Positions 1 through 5,908 of a DNA stretch of 11,371 bases are shown piece by piece. Location of the stretch: NCBI GenBank assembly GCA_029932035.1, contig JAOZQV010000091.1, positions 1 to 11,371 on the forward strand. Reading direction: 5' to 3'. Under the pieces are notes generated by a model. That model worked only from the letters and a program-made list of their open reading frames with translations, was not told where the DNA came from and did no database searches. This stretch comes from Deltaproteobacteria bacterium (GTDB lineage Bacteria; Desulfobacterota; DSM-4660; Desulfatiglandales; Desulfatiglandaceae). Position 1 is the stretch's first letter. Every line of letters begins with the position of its first letter. Both the position numbers and the translations under genes were made by a program.

Positions 1-64
1 TTAGCTTTCTCTTCAGATCCCTAATCGCCTTTTCTATCTGATTATCACGAACAATGACTTTCAT
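1..64 (-). CDS. rpsU: 30S ribosomal protein S21, N-terminal part (runs off the window)
   Basis: Only the first 21 codons are present; the gene continues beyond position 1. The peptide begins MKVIVRDNQIEKA and continues with an IRDLKRKL helix. This is the characteristic start of bacterial S21, a small basic protein of the 30S subunit that acts in translation initiation. The ATG (64-62) is preceded by GAGG with a 9-nt gap, a usable ribosome binding site. A strong intrinsic terminator ends only 27 nt upstream of the start codon, so the gene is either read through from upstream or controlled by attenuation. Identification rests on a short but very typical N-terminus. Confidence 0.85.
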   Translation of the reverse strand, partial: MKVIVRDNQIEKAIRDLKRKL

Positions 65-91
65 ATCTAATATCCTCGTTTAAATATTGCC

Positions 92-127
92 AAAAAAAAG
101 CACCTCAATCGGATTTGAGATGCTTTT
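92..127 (-). terminator. Rho-independent terminator or attenuator just upstream of rpsU
   Basis: On the minus strand the arms AAAAGCA and TGCTTTT, and CTCAA and TTGAG, pair around a 6-nt loop. The one non-Watson-Crick position is a T-G wobble, giving a 13-bp stem. Eight T follow directly (complement of 92-99). On the plus strand the stem contains one C-A mismatch and ends in only four T, so it favours minus-strand transcripts. It lies 43 nt after the stop of the 48-codon ORF and 27 nt before the rpsU ATG. It may simply end the small transcript or act as an attenuator for rpsU. Confidence 0.85.
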
Positions 128-170
128 CCTTCCCTTTAAAAACAAATGTGCCTTTAAATGGTACAATATA

Positions 171-317
171 TCACTTCAGGGGCATATACACATTTGGTTT
201 TACCTCTTGAATTGTCATGCAGGTTAAAAAGCTCTCAACAGTTGTGGGGGGAATATTGAATCGATTAGGACCGGAAGCCCTTATAAAACACGACTGAACT
301 GGATAACTTCCGATCAT
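171..317 (-). CDS. Small ORF of 48 codons, unknown function (possible leader peptide)
   Basis: I do not recognise this protein. The ATG at 317-315 is preceded by GGGGGTGAT, which pairs along its whole length with the 16S anti-Shine-Dalgarno tail (one G-U wobble), 7-8 nt from the start. A good promoter lies about 45 nt further upstream, and a strong terminator follows 43 nt after the TGA stop. The predicted peptide begins MIGSYPVQSCFIRASG and ends NVYMPLK. It has two cysteines (Cys10 and Cys33), two adjacent prolines near residue 23, and no membrane segment or signal peptide. The complete promoter, RBS, ORF and terminator layout is the main argument that it is real. It may be a free-standing small protein or a leader peptide controlling rpsU. 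Codon-level conservation has not been tested. Confidence 0.6.
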   Translation of the reverse strand: MIGSYPVQSCFIRASGPNRFNIPPTTVESFLTCMTIQEVKPNVYMPLK

Positions 318-360
318 TTTTAATCACCCCCTTTGCCCTTTTTCCTATTAAATGTTGTTA

Positions 361-389
361 AGTCTATTTCCTGAAAAACCCTTTGTCAA
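361..389 (-). promoter_or_regulatory. Sigma-70-type promoter for the 48-codon ORF (and perhaps rpsU)
   Basis: On the minus strand a perfect -35 box TTGACA (complement of 384-389) is followed by a 17-nt spacer and TAGACT (complement of 361-366), a 4/6 match to the -10 consensus. Transcription would start near 354 and give a leader of roughly 35-40 nt before the small ORF. The promoter sits directly after the rlmD stop codon, so transcription here can be independent of the nadE-rlmD unit. Confidence 0.65.
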
Positions 390-404
390 TCTTTTTCTTG
401 GCTT

Positions 405-1799
405 TCAGACCCTAAGGGCTAATTTGGCTACTGCCTCAATATGATAGGTATGGGGAAACATGTCAACAGGCTGAATTTCAAGGAGCTCATACTCTTTGGT
501 CATCTCGGACAGATCCCTGGCCAAGGTAGCGGGATTACACGAGATATAGACAATTTTTTCAGGGGATAGAGCCATGGCTTGGGCCAATACATCCTTGTGC
601 ATACCTGCCCGGGGTGGATCTATGATTAAAAGATCGGGTCTGAAGGTGATATCCGCTAATTTTTCCCTGATATCACCGCATATAAACCGACAGTTCTCAA
701 GCCCGTTTTCCTCAGCGTTCCTGACCGCATCAGATGTGGCGCTCCTGCTGATCTCTATTCCGGTGACGGCCTGGACCCTGTTGGCTAAGAAGATAGGGAT
801 GGTGCCGGTGCCGCTGTACAGGTCAAGCACGGTTTCAGAACTTCCAATCTCTCCGTAAGTTGCCATGCTCTGATATAGTTGTTCGGCAGCCCTGGAATTG
901 GTCTGGAAGAAGGAGTTTGCCGAGATCTGGAAGGTGAAGGCGCCTATCCTGTCTCTAATATACCCCTCCCCGTAAAGGATCGCTTCACTCTCTCCAACAG
1001 CTATGGAGGCCCTCCGGCTGTTGATATTATTTACCACAGTCTTGATCCGTGTAAGCCTGTGGACGAGCATATCCGCCAATGGCTGCACGACATCCCGCCT
1101 CTCTTCTGACGTGATTAGGTTGACCATCCATTCATCAAAGGCAACGGAATAACGGATCATCAGAAAGCGCCAGAATCCCTGGTGGCTTTTCAGGCCATAG
1201 ACAGGTATCCCGGAGTCCTTGACATAATCCCTGACCATGTTCAGGATTTGGTTACCCGTTTCCTGCTGGAGCAGGCACGCCTCAACGTCAATGACCTTGT
1301 GATAAGTCCCTGGCACGTGGAGACCCAGGGCAAACTCACCCTCGTCTTTCCGCCTGTCCAATTCATCGGGGAGATGCCAGCGCCTGTCAGAGAATGAAAA
1401 CTCCATCTTATTTCTGTAGGCAAACCTCTTCACGGAAGGGATAATAGGATGGATTGTTATATCTTTTATCCCTCCAATACGCTCCACAGGCTCCCGCACG
1501 TGCGCCCTCTTGAACTCCAGCTGTTTTTCGTAGGCCACGTTCTGCCACTGACAACCGCCGCAATATCCAAAGTAGGGGCATGGCGCCTCTTCCCGATCAG
1601 GGGAGGGGGAGAGGATTTCTATCAGGCCTGCCTCTGCGTAATCTTTCTTCTTCTTGTAGATCTTAGCCTTTATCCTGTCCCCCGGGACCCCGCCCCGGAC
1701 AAAGACCACAAGGCCGTCCAATCGGCCGATCCCCCGTCCGCCATAAGCCATGTTTTCTATGGCTATTTCAACTATTTCACCTTTTCGAATTGTCGTCAT
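405..1799 (-). CDS. rlmD: 23S rRNA (uracil-5-)-methyltransferase, RlmD/RumA type
   Basis: The 464-residue product matches the RumA/TrmA family, which transfers a methyl group from S-adenosylmethionine to C5 of uridine, in RlmD to U1939 of 23S rRNA. Residues 1-62 form an N-terminal TRAM RNA-binding domain. The 4Fe-4S ligands are Cys74, Cys80 and Cys83 (CPYFGYCGGC) with Cys175. The SAM site is LDLYSGTG (325-332), followed by IIDPPRAGM (392-400). The catalytic nucleophile is Cys421 in YISCNPATLARDL, and the family C-terminal motif HTYHIEAVAKL closes the protein. The start ATG lies 4 nt after the nadE stop with no strong Shine-Dalgarno sequence, so translational coupling is likely. The family includes RlmC (U747) and the dual enzyme RlmCD, so the exact target uridine is not proven. 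Confidence 0.92.
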   Translation of the reverse strand: MTTIRKGEIVEIAIENMAYGGRGIGRLDGLVVFVRGGVPGDRIKAKIYKKKKDYAEAGLIEILSPSPDREEAPCPYFGYCGGCQWQNVAYEKQLEFKRAHVREPVERIGGIKDITIHPIIPSVKRFAYRNKMEFSFSDRRWHLPDELDRRKDEGEFALGLHVPGTYHKVIDVEACLLQQETGNQILNMVRDYVKDSGIPVYGLKSHQGFWRFLMIRYSVAFDEWMVNLITSEERRDVVQPLADMLVHRLTRIKTVVNNINSRRASIAVGESEAILYGEGYIRDRIGAFTFQISANSFFQTNSRAAEQLYQSMATYGEIGSSETVLDLYSGTGTIPIFLANRVQAVTGIEISRSATSDAVRNAEENGLENCRFICGDIREKLADITFRPDLLIIDPPRAGMHKDVLAQAMALSPEKIVYISCNPATLARDLSEMTKEYELLEIQPVDMFPHTYHIEAVAKLALRV

Positions 1800-1803
1800 G
1801 GTC

Positions 1804-2592
1804 TTACGGTCGACACATCAATGATTCCGGTATCTTAACAACTGGAGCAGGGTCCATTTTGTGTCTGTTGGCCTGGTGAAGCCCCTGGTATATGCCTAAG
1901 ACCTCTTTCTGCCTTGGGCTCAATTGGTCTTGATCTTCAACTTCGGCTTCAAGCCGAATAACCTCTTCGAGTTCAGCATAAGTGGCCCCAATCTGGCTCT
2001 CATCTGTGCGGTTATCAGACCAGAGCCCGTCAGTGGGAGAAGCATTCAAAATCGCCTCGGAAACGCCTAATTCCTTACCAATCAGATAGACTTCCGACTT
2101 CATTAGATCGGCTATCGGCGAGATATCGACCCCGCCGTCGCCGTATTTGGTGAAAAATCCTATCCCAAAATCTTCAACCTTGTTGCCGGTCCCAACGACC
2201 AACATCCTGTGATGGGTGGCATACATATAAAGCGTCACCATCCTCATCCGTGACCGGGTATTGGCCATGGTCAACCCATCCTGGATATCCGGCGGGAAGA
2301 TCTTTTCCAGCGCCTGGAATGCCGGTGTGAGATCAGTCGTGATTCCTCTGACATGATCGTAATTTTTCTCTAACCATTCGATATGCTGCTCGGCAAGGGA
2401 TACCTGTTCTAAGGCTTGATAGATAGGCATGTTCAAGAGGATTGTCGATTTCTTGGTTTTTGCGCATAGGGTGGAGGTAACCGCGGAGTCTACACCCCCT
2501 GAAATCCCCACCACAAATCCCTTCAAGCCTGCCTCATCACAATAGGCCTTTAACCAGTTAACGATATGTTCGATGACTTTGGCGGTTTGCAT
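1804..2592 (-). CDS. nadE: NAD(+) synthetase, ammonia-dependent type
   Basis: The 262-residue product has the length and motifs of the stand-alone ATP-pyrophosphatase-fold NAD synthetase. This enzyme adenylates nicotinate adenine dinucleotide and amidates it to NAD+, the last step of NAD synthesis. The ATP loop SGGVDS is at 31-36; VGTGNKVED (133-141), KYGDGGVDISPIADL (149-163) and TDGLWSDNRTDESQIG (187-202) are family signatures. There is no N-terminal glutaminase (nitrilase-like) domain, so ammonia is the expected nitrogen donor, though glutamine use through a separate partner cannot be excluded. It lies 85 nt downstream of tRNA-Thr and immediately upstream of rlmD on the same strand. The Shine-Dalgarno sequence is weak (AGGG, 10 nt from ATG). 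Confidence 0.94.
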   Translation of the reverse strand: MQTAKVIEHIVNWLKAYCDEAGLKGFVVGISGGVDSAVTSTLCAKTKKSTILLNMPIYQALEQVSLAEQHIEWLEKNYDHVRGITTDLTPAFQALEKIFPPDIQDGLTMANTRSRMRMVTLYMYATHHRMLVVGTGNKVEDFGIGFFTKYGDGGVDISPIADLMKSEVYLIGKELGVSEAILNASPTDGLWSDNRTDESQIGATYAELEEVIRLEAEVEDQDQLSPRQKEVLGIYQGLHQANRHKMDPAPVVKIPESLMCRP

Positions 2593-2677
2593 ATTTGAAA
2601 TGCCCTATTTCATAAAAGCAGTTTTACGGCGCGATGATTGGCGGAGGGCAATCAGGGGAGATTATGATCTATTTCTA

Positions 2678-2753
2678 TGGAGCCACCGTGCGGAATCGAA
2701 CCGCAGACATCCTCATTACGAGTGAGGTGCTCTGCCAACTGAGCTACGGTGGC
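2678..2753 (-). tRNA. tRNA-Thr (anticodon CGT)
   Basis: Read on the minus strand, a complete cloverleaf forms. The acceptor stem is GCCACCG with CGGTGGC. The D-arm stem is GCTC/GAGC, and the anticodon stem is CCTCA/TGAGG around the loop CTCGTAA. The variable loop has 5 nt, and the T-arm TGCGG-TTCGATT-CCGCA carries the expected TTC. Anticodon CGT (complement of 2718-2720) reads ACG, threonine. The discriminator base is T and the 3' CCA is encoded (2680-2678), giving 76 nt. The -1 A and -2 G can also pair with the discriminator and first C in the precursor. A promoter lies 19 nt upstream and no T-rich terminator follows before nadE. Confidence 0.97.
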
Positions 2754-2772
2754 TCAAAAACAGTTTTCCGGC

Positions 2773-2801
2773 AATATAGTTGCTTTTTTCCCGCCTGTCC
2801 A
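2773..2801 (-). promoter_or_regulatory. Promoter of tRNA-Thr (and possibly nadE-rlmD)
   Basis: On the minus strand, TGGACA (-35, 5/6 match; complement of 2796-2801) is followed by a 17-nt spacer and TATATT (-10, 5/6 match; complement of 2773-2778). The -10 box ends 19 nt before the first base of the tRNA, so the primary transcript would carry a leader of about 12 nt for RNase P to remove. No convincing separate nadE promoter was found between the tRNA and nadE. Confidence 0.7.
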
Positions 2802-2863
2802 TTAATTTATCATGTTAATTGTCCGATGCCTAATGACCAACACCCACAACTCGTAAAAAGACA

Positions 2864-2952
2864 GGGGTCAGAAGTCAGAGGTCAAACTCGCAACCCGCTG
2901 GCTTTTCAATCATCAATCAACAATCATCAATCCAAGAGCCCGTAACCCGTAA
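2864..2952. repeat. Composite of degenerate heptanucleotide tandem arrays upstream of pyrF
   Basis: Several arrays follow one another, each with 7-nt units in register. The first is GGGGTCA, GAAGTCA, GAGGTCA, then AACTCGC and AACCCGC (2864-2898). The second is CAATCAT, CAATCAA, CAATCAT, CAATCCA (2907-2934). The third is CCCGTAA twice (2939-2952). The unit sequence changes but the length does not. The modules CTCGCAACCCG, CTTTTCAATC, CAATCCAA and GCCCG recur in the same order at 5876-5917. Nothing here looks coding. Confidence 0.75.
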
Positions 2953-2978
2953 CCAGGCACCCAAAGAAGGATTCTCCT

Positions 2979-3698
2979 ATGAAAGAGCCGAAAGACTACA
3001 TCATTTTTCCGTTGGATGTTCCATCATACGATGAGGCTATCTCCTATGCTGAGACCCTTGATGGTCATGTGGGCCTTTTCAAGGTAGGCCTGGAATTATT
3101 TATAGCCCAGGGGCCTGAAATACTCAAGGCTATACGCAACAGGACTGACGCCGGGATATTTCTCGACCTGAAACTCCACGATATCCCTGCCACTGTCAAG
3201 CGGGCCTTTATGGCGGCAAGCGTTTATCGGCCGCATTTTGTGACGGTCCACTGTGACGAGGGAGATGAGAGCCTCAGAGGCGCTGCACAAGAGAATCCGG
3301 GCAATACAAGAATATTGGCAATCACCGTCCTTACAAGCCTCAATCAGGAAAAATTGAAGAAATTAGGTTACGCGCGAGAGTATGCGAATAATGTTTCCGC
3401 ATTAGTCCTCCTGAAGGCGCGCATGGCAAGAGACGCAGGATGTCATGGCGTGGTATGCTCCGGTCTTGAAGTGGCAGCGGTGAGAAGGGAGATCGGTCCT
3501 CATATGATTGCGGTGACCCCGGGGATACGACCGGCCTGGACTGTGGTCGATCAGGACGACCAGAAACGGATCGTAACGCCCGCAGATGCCGTCAGGAACG
3601 GCTCGGACTACGTGGTAATAGGACGTCCGATTCGTGACGCAAAGGACCCGCAGGATGCGGCTAAAAGAGTGGCAGAGGAGATAGCCTCAGCGCTGTAA
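2979..3698 (+). CDS. pyrF: Orotidine 5'-phosphate decarboxylase
   Basis: The 239-residue product is a standard-length OMP decarboxylase, a TIM-barrel dimer in the cytoplasm that converts OMP to UMP as the last step of de novo pyrimidine synthesis. The catalytic motif LDLKLHDIPATV spans 62-73, with the Asp63-Lys65-Asp68 constellation. Asp13 in FPLDVPS and Lys35 in GLFKVG line the nucleoside site. TPGIRP (180-185) and VIGRPI (213-218) form the phosphate-binding loops. The ATG at 2979 is preceded by AGAAGG with 8 nt spacing. It is the first gene after the heptamer repeat region, and its last 12 bp overlap the 3' end of the convergent thioesterase gene. No other pyr gene is in view. Confidence 0.95.
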   Translation: MKEPKDYIIFPLDVPSYDEAISYAETLDGHVGLFKVGLELFIAQGPEILKAIRNRTDAGIFLDLKLHDIPATVKRAFMAASVYRPHFVTVHCDEGDESLRGAAQENPGNTRILAITVLTSLNQEKLKKLGYAREYANNVSALVLLKARMARDAGCHGVVCSGLEVAAVRREIGPHMIAVTPGIRPAWTVVDQDDQKRIVTPADAVRNGSDYVVIGRPIRDAKDPQDAAKRVAEEIASAL

Positions 3699-4136
3699 AA
3701 CAAGTTTATCCCTGTGTACGGCCATAAGGGTAACCATCGCCTTTGCAGATAGGAATTCCTCATCTTCTCTGACATCAAAGACTTCTGATTCTGATATTAT
3801 AATCTGACTGCCATCCCTGATCACCTTAGAGCGACAAATAAGGACATCACCGTATGCGGGCCTAAGAAAGTTGATCTTGAACTCGATGGTCAGGATCTGA
3901 AAATCTTCCGGAACAGTGGTAAAGGCAGAGTATCCGGCCGTATGATCCGCCATGGTTGCCATCACTCCGGCGTGGATAAAGCCATCCTGCTGCCGGTGAT
4001 GCTCCTCGATTTTCACCCTTGCCTGAAAATAGCCCCTTTTCACCACTTCCGCTTCGAACTGGCAATATTTGATAAATCCGCGAGAATAGTCTCGTACCAA
4101 AAAAGCCGCCCTATCCTCAAAAATCTCCGCTGTCAT
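3687..4136 (-). CDS. PaaI/YbgC-like hotdog-fold thioesterase
   Basis: The 149-residue product fits the single-domain hotdog thioesterase family (PaaI-like, cleaving acyl-CoA or related thioesters). The diagnostic stretch GFIHAGVMATMADHTAGYSA (52-71) has the H-x-G pair at 55-57 and the likely catalytic Asp64. IEFKINFLRPAYGD (84-97) is the matching central strand and loop. Basic residues and an Arg/Lys-rich C-terminus close the chain. The substrate cannot be read from sequence. The ATG is preceded by TAGGAT 4 nt away, a reasonable RBS. The gene converges on pyrF and their stop codons overlap, leaving no room for a terminator between them. Confidence 0.85.
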   Translation of the reverse strand: MTAEIFEDRAAFLVRDYSRGFIKYCQFEAEVVKRGYFQARVKIEEHHRQQDGFIHAGVMATMADHTAGYSAFTTVPEDFQILTIEFKINFLRPAYGDVLICRSKVIRDGSQIIISESEVFDVREDEEFLSAKAMVTLMAVHRDKLVLQR

Positions 4137-4353
4137 CTGAATCCTATCTAAGAAAGAATTTTTCTGCGTTCCCTCAAATTTTCAATACACTATTCTTAAT
4201 TCACGACCTTTGGTCCTGACCGCCCCCTTCAAGGGGTGTATCAAAATAGCTTTTATAACCATTGCTTTTCCAAGTCAACATCAAGCCGGCAATTCACAAT
4301 CCTAAATTTACAAACATGCCCCCCATGCCAGGAAAATGCAGCGCTCAATCAAT
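4137..4353. other. Intergenic spacer between the thioesterase gene and the pseudogene promoter
   Basis: This AT-rich spacer separates divergent genes. A near-palindrome CCCCTT-C-AAGGGG lies around 4223-4236 and could be an operator-like site. Plus-strand frame 4236-4511 is open, but its first ~65 codons show no protein-like character. Only the part after 4434 belongs to the pseudogene. No clear thioesterase promoter was found. Confidence 0.5.
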
Positions 4354-4382
4354 TTGACAAAGTGGGTGACTTGAGAGAAAAT
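4354..4382 (+). promoter_or_regulatory. Surviving promoter of the nicotinate phosphoribosyltransferase pseudogene
   Basis: TTGACA (4354-4359, perfect -35) is followed by 17 nt and GAAAAT (4377-4382, 4/6 match to the -10 consensus). It lies about 50 nt upstream of AAGGAGG (4421-4427) and the TTG start of the broken gene, a normal layout for an intact transcription unit. Transcription could continue into the KptA-like gene. Confidence 0.55.
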
Positions 4383-4433
4383 AAAGTGTTGGTTTTGCAA
4401 ATCAGAAAAATGAGTTACCAAAGGAGGTTGACT

Positions 4434-4972
4434 TTGCTCCACACAGCAAATGCCCAGGAGATAAGGGATGGCCGAGTCACGGACGTCTACTTTGAAAGAG
4501 CTGTTGGTTAGACACGCCGGCTTCCAGGAGGGGGAATTTCAAAGAGATCATGGCGGAGGTCCGATGGGAACTTGACCTCAGAGGCTTTGAGCATGTGAAG
4601 CTTCTTCTGAGCGGCAGTCTGAATAAGTACCAGATTCAGGAATATAATGAGTTCGCCGATGCCTATGGCGTGGGCACGGCGATCAGCAACGCCCCTGTCA
4701 TCGACTTCTCCATGGACATTGTGGAAGTTGATGGCAAACCTTTGGCAAAACGGTGAAAAAGATCCGGATCAAAAGGGGTGTTTCGCTGCAAGGACTGCCT
4801 TGAAATCGTGGTTCTCCCTTCAGGCAAAAACCCGGCTTCCTGTGCGTGCGGCGGGAAAATGGAGAACATATTAAGGCCCTTTGTCTTCAAAGGAAAGACG
4901 GAAACTGTCCTGCCAGTACCGAAAGAGACCCGTGAATTTGTGATCAACCAATTAGAAAAAGTAAATATTTAG
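4434..4972 (+). pseudogene. pncB: Nicotinate phosphoribosyltransferase pseudogene (internal deletion, frameshift, nonsense)
   Basis: Two ends of one family member are recognisable. The N-terminal piece starts at TTG 4434, 6 nt after AGGAGG. It reads LHTANAQEIRDGRVTDVYFER, the start of the archaeal/bacterial nicotinate phosphoribosyltransferase family, and then hits a stop at 4509. In another frame, from about 4502, the C-terminal half follows: LDTPASRRGNF, EVRWELDLRGFEHVKLLLSG and AYGVGTAISNAPVIDFSMDI. A TGA at 4754 interrupts this half in frame after LAKR, where the family normally has Gly. Reading resumes with a C-terminal zinc-ribbon-like segment (CKDC at 4787 and CACGG) to TAG 4970-4972. 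The family is about 400 residues; roughly 180 codons remain, so some 200 catalytic-core codons are gone. The intact enzyme converts nicotinate and PRPP to nicotinate mononucleotide. The gene sits in the same window as nadE, which suggests nicotinate salvage was lost while the last NAD step was kept. Confidence 0.85.
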
Positions 4973-5027
4973 AGGCTCCATCCTGGGCAAACGAAATCAT
5001 CAGATAAGAACAAACAGCCTGAGTCGG

Positions 5028-5744
5028 ATGCTCGTCTACGTGCTTGGACACAGACCTGATGAGTTCGGCCTGGTCCCTGACAGTGAGGGCTTTGTGCCCT
5101 ACAAGGAGCTCCTGCAGGCCATTCATGAGGAGGAGGGATGGCGTTATGTAAGGCGATCCCATATCAATGAGGTCCTCCTGGGAAGAGATAGACCGCTCTT
5201 TGAATCTGAGGATGAACGTATCAGGTCAGTAGAACAGCGTTGGGACCTGGACCTCCATAACCCTGCCCAATTTATCCCTAAAATCCTCTTTACTGCCGTA
5301 AGACGTAGGGCCCATCCCGTGGTGATGGAAAGGGGCTTAAGCGCGGCCGAAGACAAATACCTGGTCCTCACACCGGCGAGGGAAATGGCCTTGAGGATCG
5401 GGCGAAGGCGCGATCAGGCCCCGGTATTGCTGGAAATTTTGGCCGAGGCTGCTAAAGAGAAGAGGGGCTTATTCTTTTCGTTCGGGGATCTTTTTCTGAG
5501 CCCAGAAATCCCGGCCAAATTTATTGCAGGGCCTCCTCTGCCTATGGAGATGTTTGAGCGGCGGAAGGAAAAGGCTAAAGAAAAGGAGAAACCCGTAAAA
5601 GGCCCTCCGACTCCTTCACCGGGCACCTTTATCTTAGATCCTTCAAGAGACCCTGACCCTTACAGGAAGGCAAAGGGAAAAAAGAGGAAGGGATGGAAAG
5701 AGGCGGCTAAAAAGATGCGGCGGGACCGGAAAGGGAGACCGTAA
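5028..5744 (+). CDS. Divergent KptA/Tpt1-like RNA 2'-phosphotransferase homologue
   Basis: The 238-residue protein has the KptA/Tpt1 layout. An N-terminal winged-helix-like part (MLVYVLGHRPDEFGL, then DSEGFVPYKELL) corresponds to the family's LSxxLRHxP and GxxxxxxLL. A C-terminal ADP-ribosyltransferase-like part follows: IRSVEQRW (65-72), PKILFTAVRRRAHPVV (84-99), GLSAAEDKYLVLTP (103-116) and IPAKFIAGPPLP (161-172). Classical enzymes use NAD+ to remove 2'-phosphates from RNA with an Arg-His-Arg-Arg tetrad. By eye, the first Arg is Gly7 while His8 remains, the usual HGT motif reads FTA, and the fourth Arg position falls in GLSAAEDK. Residues 176-238 form a long Lys/Arg-rich tail. The ATG cuts into the first helix, and the in-frame upstream LSR would fit the family, but no ATG/GTG/TTG occurs between the stop at 4962 and 5028. 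No good RBS is visible. The function is uncertain and may not be phosphotransfer. Confidence 0.65.
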   Translation: MLVYVLGHRPDEFGLVPDSEGFVPYKELLQAIHEEEGWRYVRRSHINEVLLGRDRPLFESEDERIRSVEQRWDLDLHNPAQFIPKILFTAVRRRAHPVVMERGLSAAEDKYLVLTPAREMALRIGRRRDQAPVLLEILAEAAKEKRGLFFSFGDLFLSPEIPAKFIAGPPLPMEMFERRKEKAKEKEKPVKGPPTPSPGTFILDPSRDPDPYRKAKGKKRKGWKEAAKKMRRDRKGRP

Positions 5745-5753
5745 CCGAAGATG

Positions 5754-5781
5754 TCTCACGCAAAGGCGCAAAGACGCCAAG
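5754..5781. repeat. CGCAAAG-type octamer array
   Basis: After TCTCACG come 8-nt units of the form CAAAGGCG, CAAAGACG and CCAAG. The same motif, in reverse orientation and with units of 7-8 nt, occurs at 10000-10027, including the TCTCACGCAAAG end. Both copies sit immediately after the 3' end of a gene relative to transcription (the KptA-like gene here, the secreted protein there). Confidence 0.7.
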
Positions 5782-5825
5782 TTTTTTAAGCAAAATATGA
5801 ATTCTTGACGGAACATACTATTTAT

Positions 5826-5889
5826 CCAATACCCAGTACCTAATGCCCAGTATCCAGCATCCCCGTAACCCGTAACTCGCAACCCGGTT
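5826..5889. repeat. Two adjoining heptanucleotide arrays downstream of the KptA-like gene
   Basis: The first array is CCAATAC, CCAGTAC, CTAATGC, CCAGTAT, CCAGCAT (5826-5860). One base later come CCCGTAA, CCCGTAA, CTCGCAA, CCCGGTT (5862-5889). Every unit is exactly 7 nt. The 17 nt CCCAGTATCCAGCATCC (5846-5862) recurs in inverse orientation at 11087-11103, and the second array matches units at 2885-2952 and, inverted, 8203-8230. Confidence 0.8.
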
Positions 5890-5908
5890 ACTTTTCAATC
5901 GACAATCC

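Noticed and set aside
574..1838. Several plus-strand open frames opposite rlmD
   Set aside because: They are antisense to a gene with full catalytic motifs and show no protein family character.
2641..2662. Terminator between tRNA-Thr and nadE
   Set aside because: A small GATTG/CAATC hairpin is present on the minus strand but no T-run follows it.
2634..2945. Plus-strand frame of 103 codons
   Set aside because: It runs antisense through tRNA-Thr and then through the heptamer repeats, so it is not coding.
2864..2952. CRISPR array
   Set aside because: Units are 7 nt with no spacers and no cas genes; they are simple tandem arrays.
4236..4433. Upstream part of the 91-codon plus-strand frame
   Set aside because: Only the last ~25 codons, after the RBS at 4421, match a known family; the earlier part is upstream DNA including the promoter.
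4754..4756. In-frame TGA as a selenocysteine codon
   Set aside because: The family has Gly here, the gene is already deleted and frameshifted, and no stem-loop resembling a SECIS element was noticed right after the codon. A nonsense mutation is simpler.
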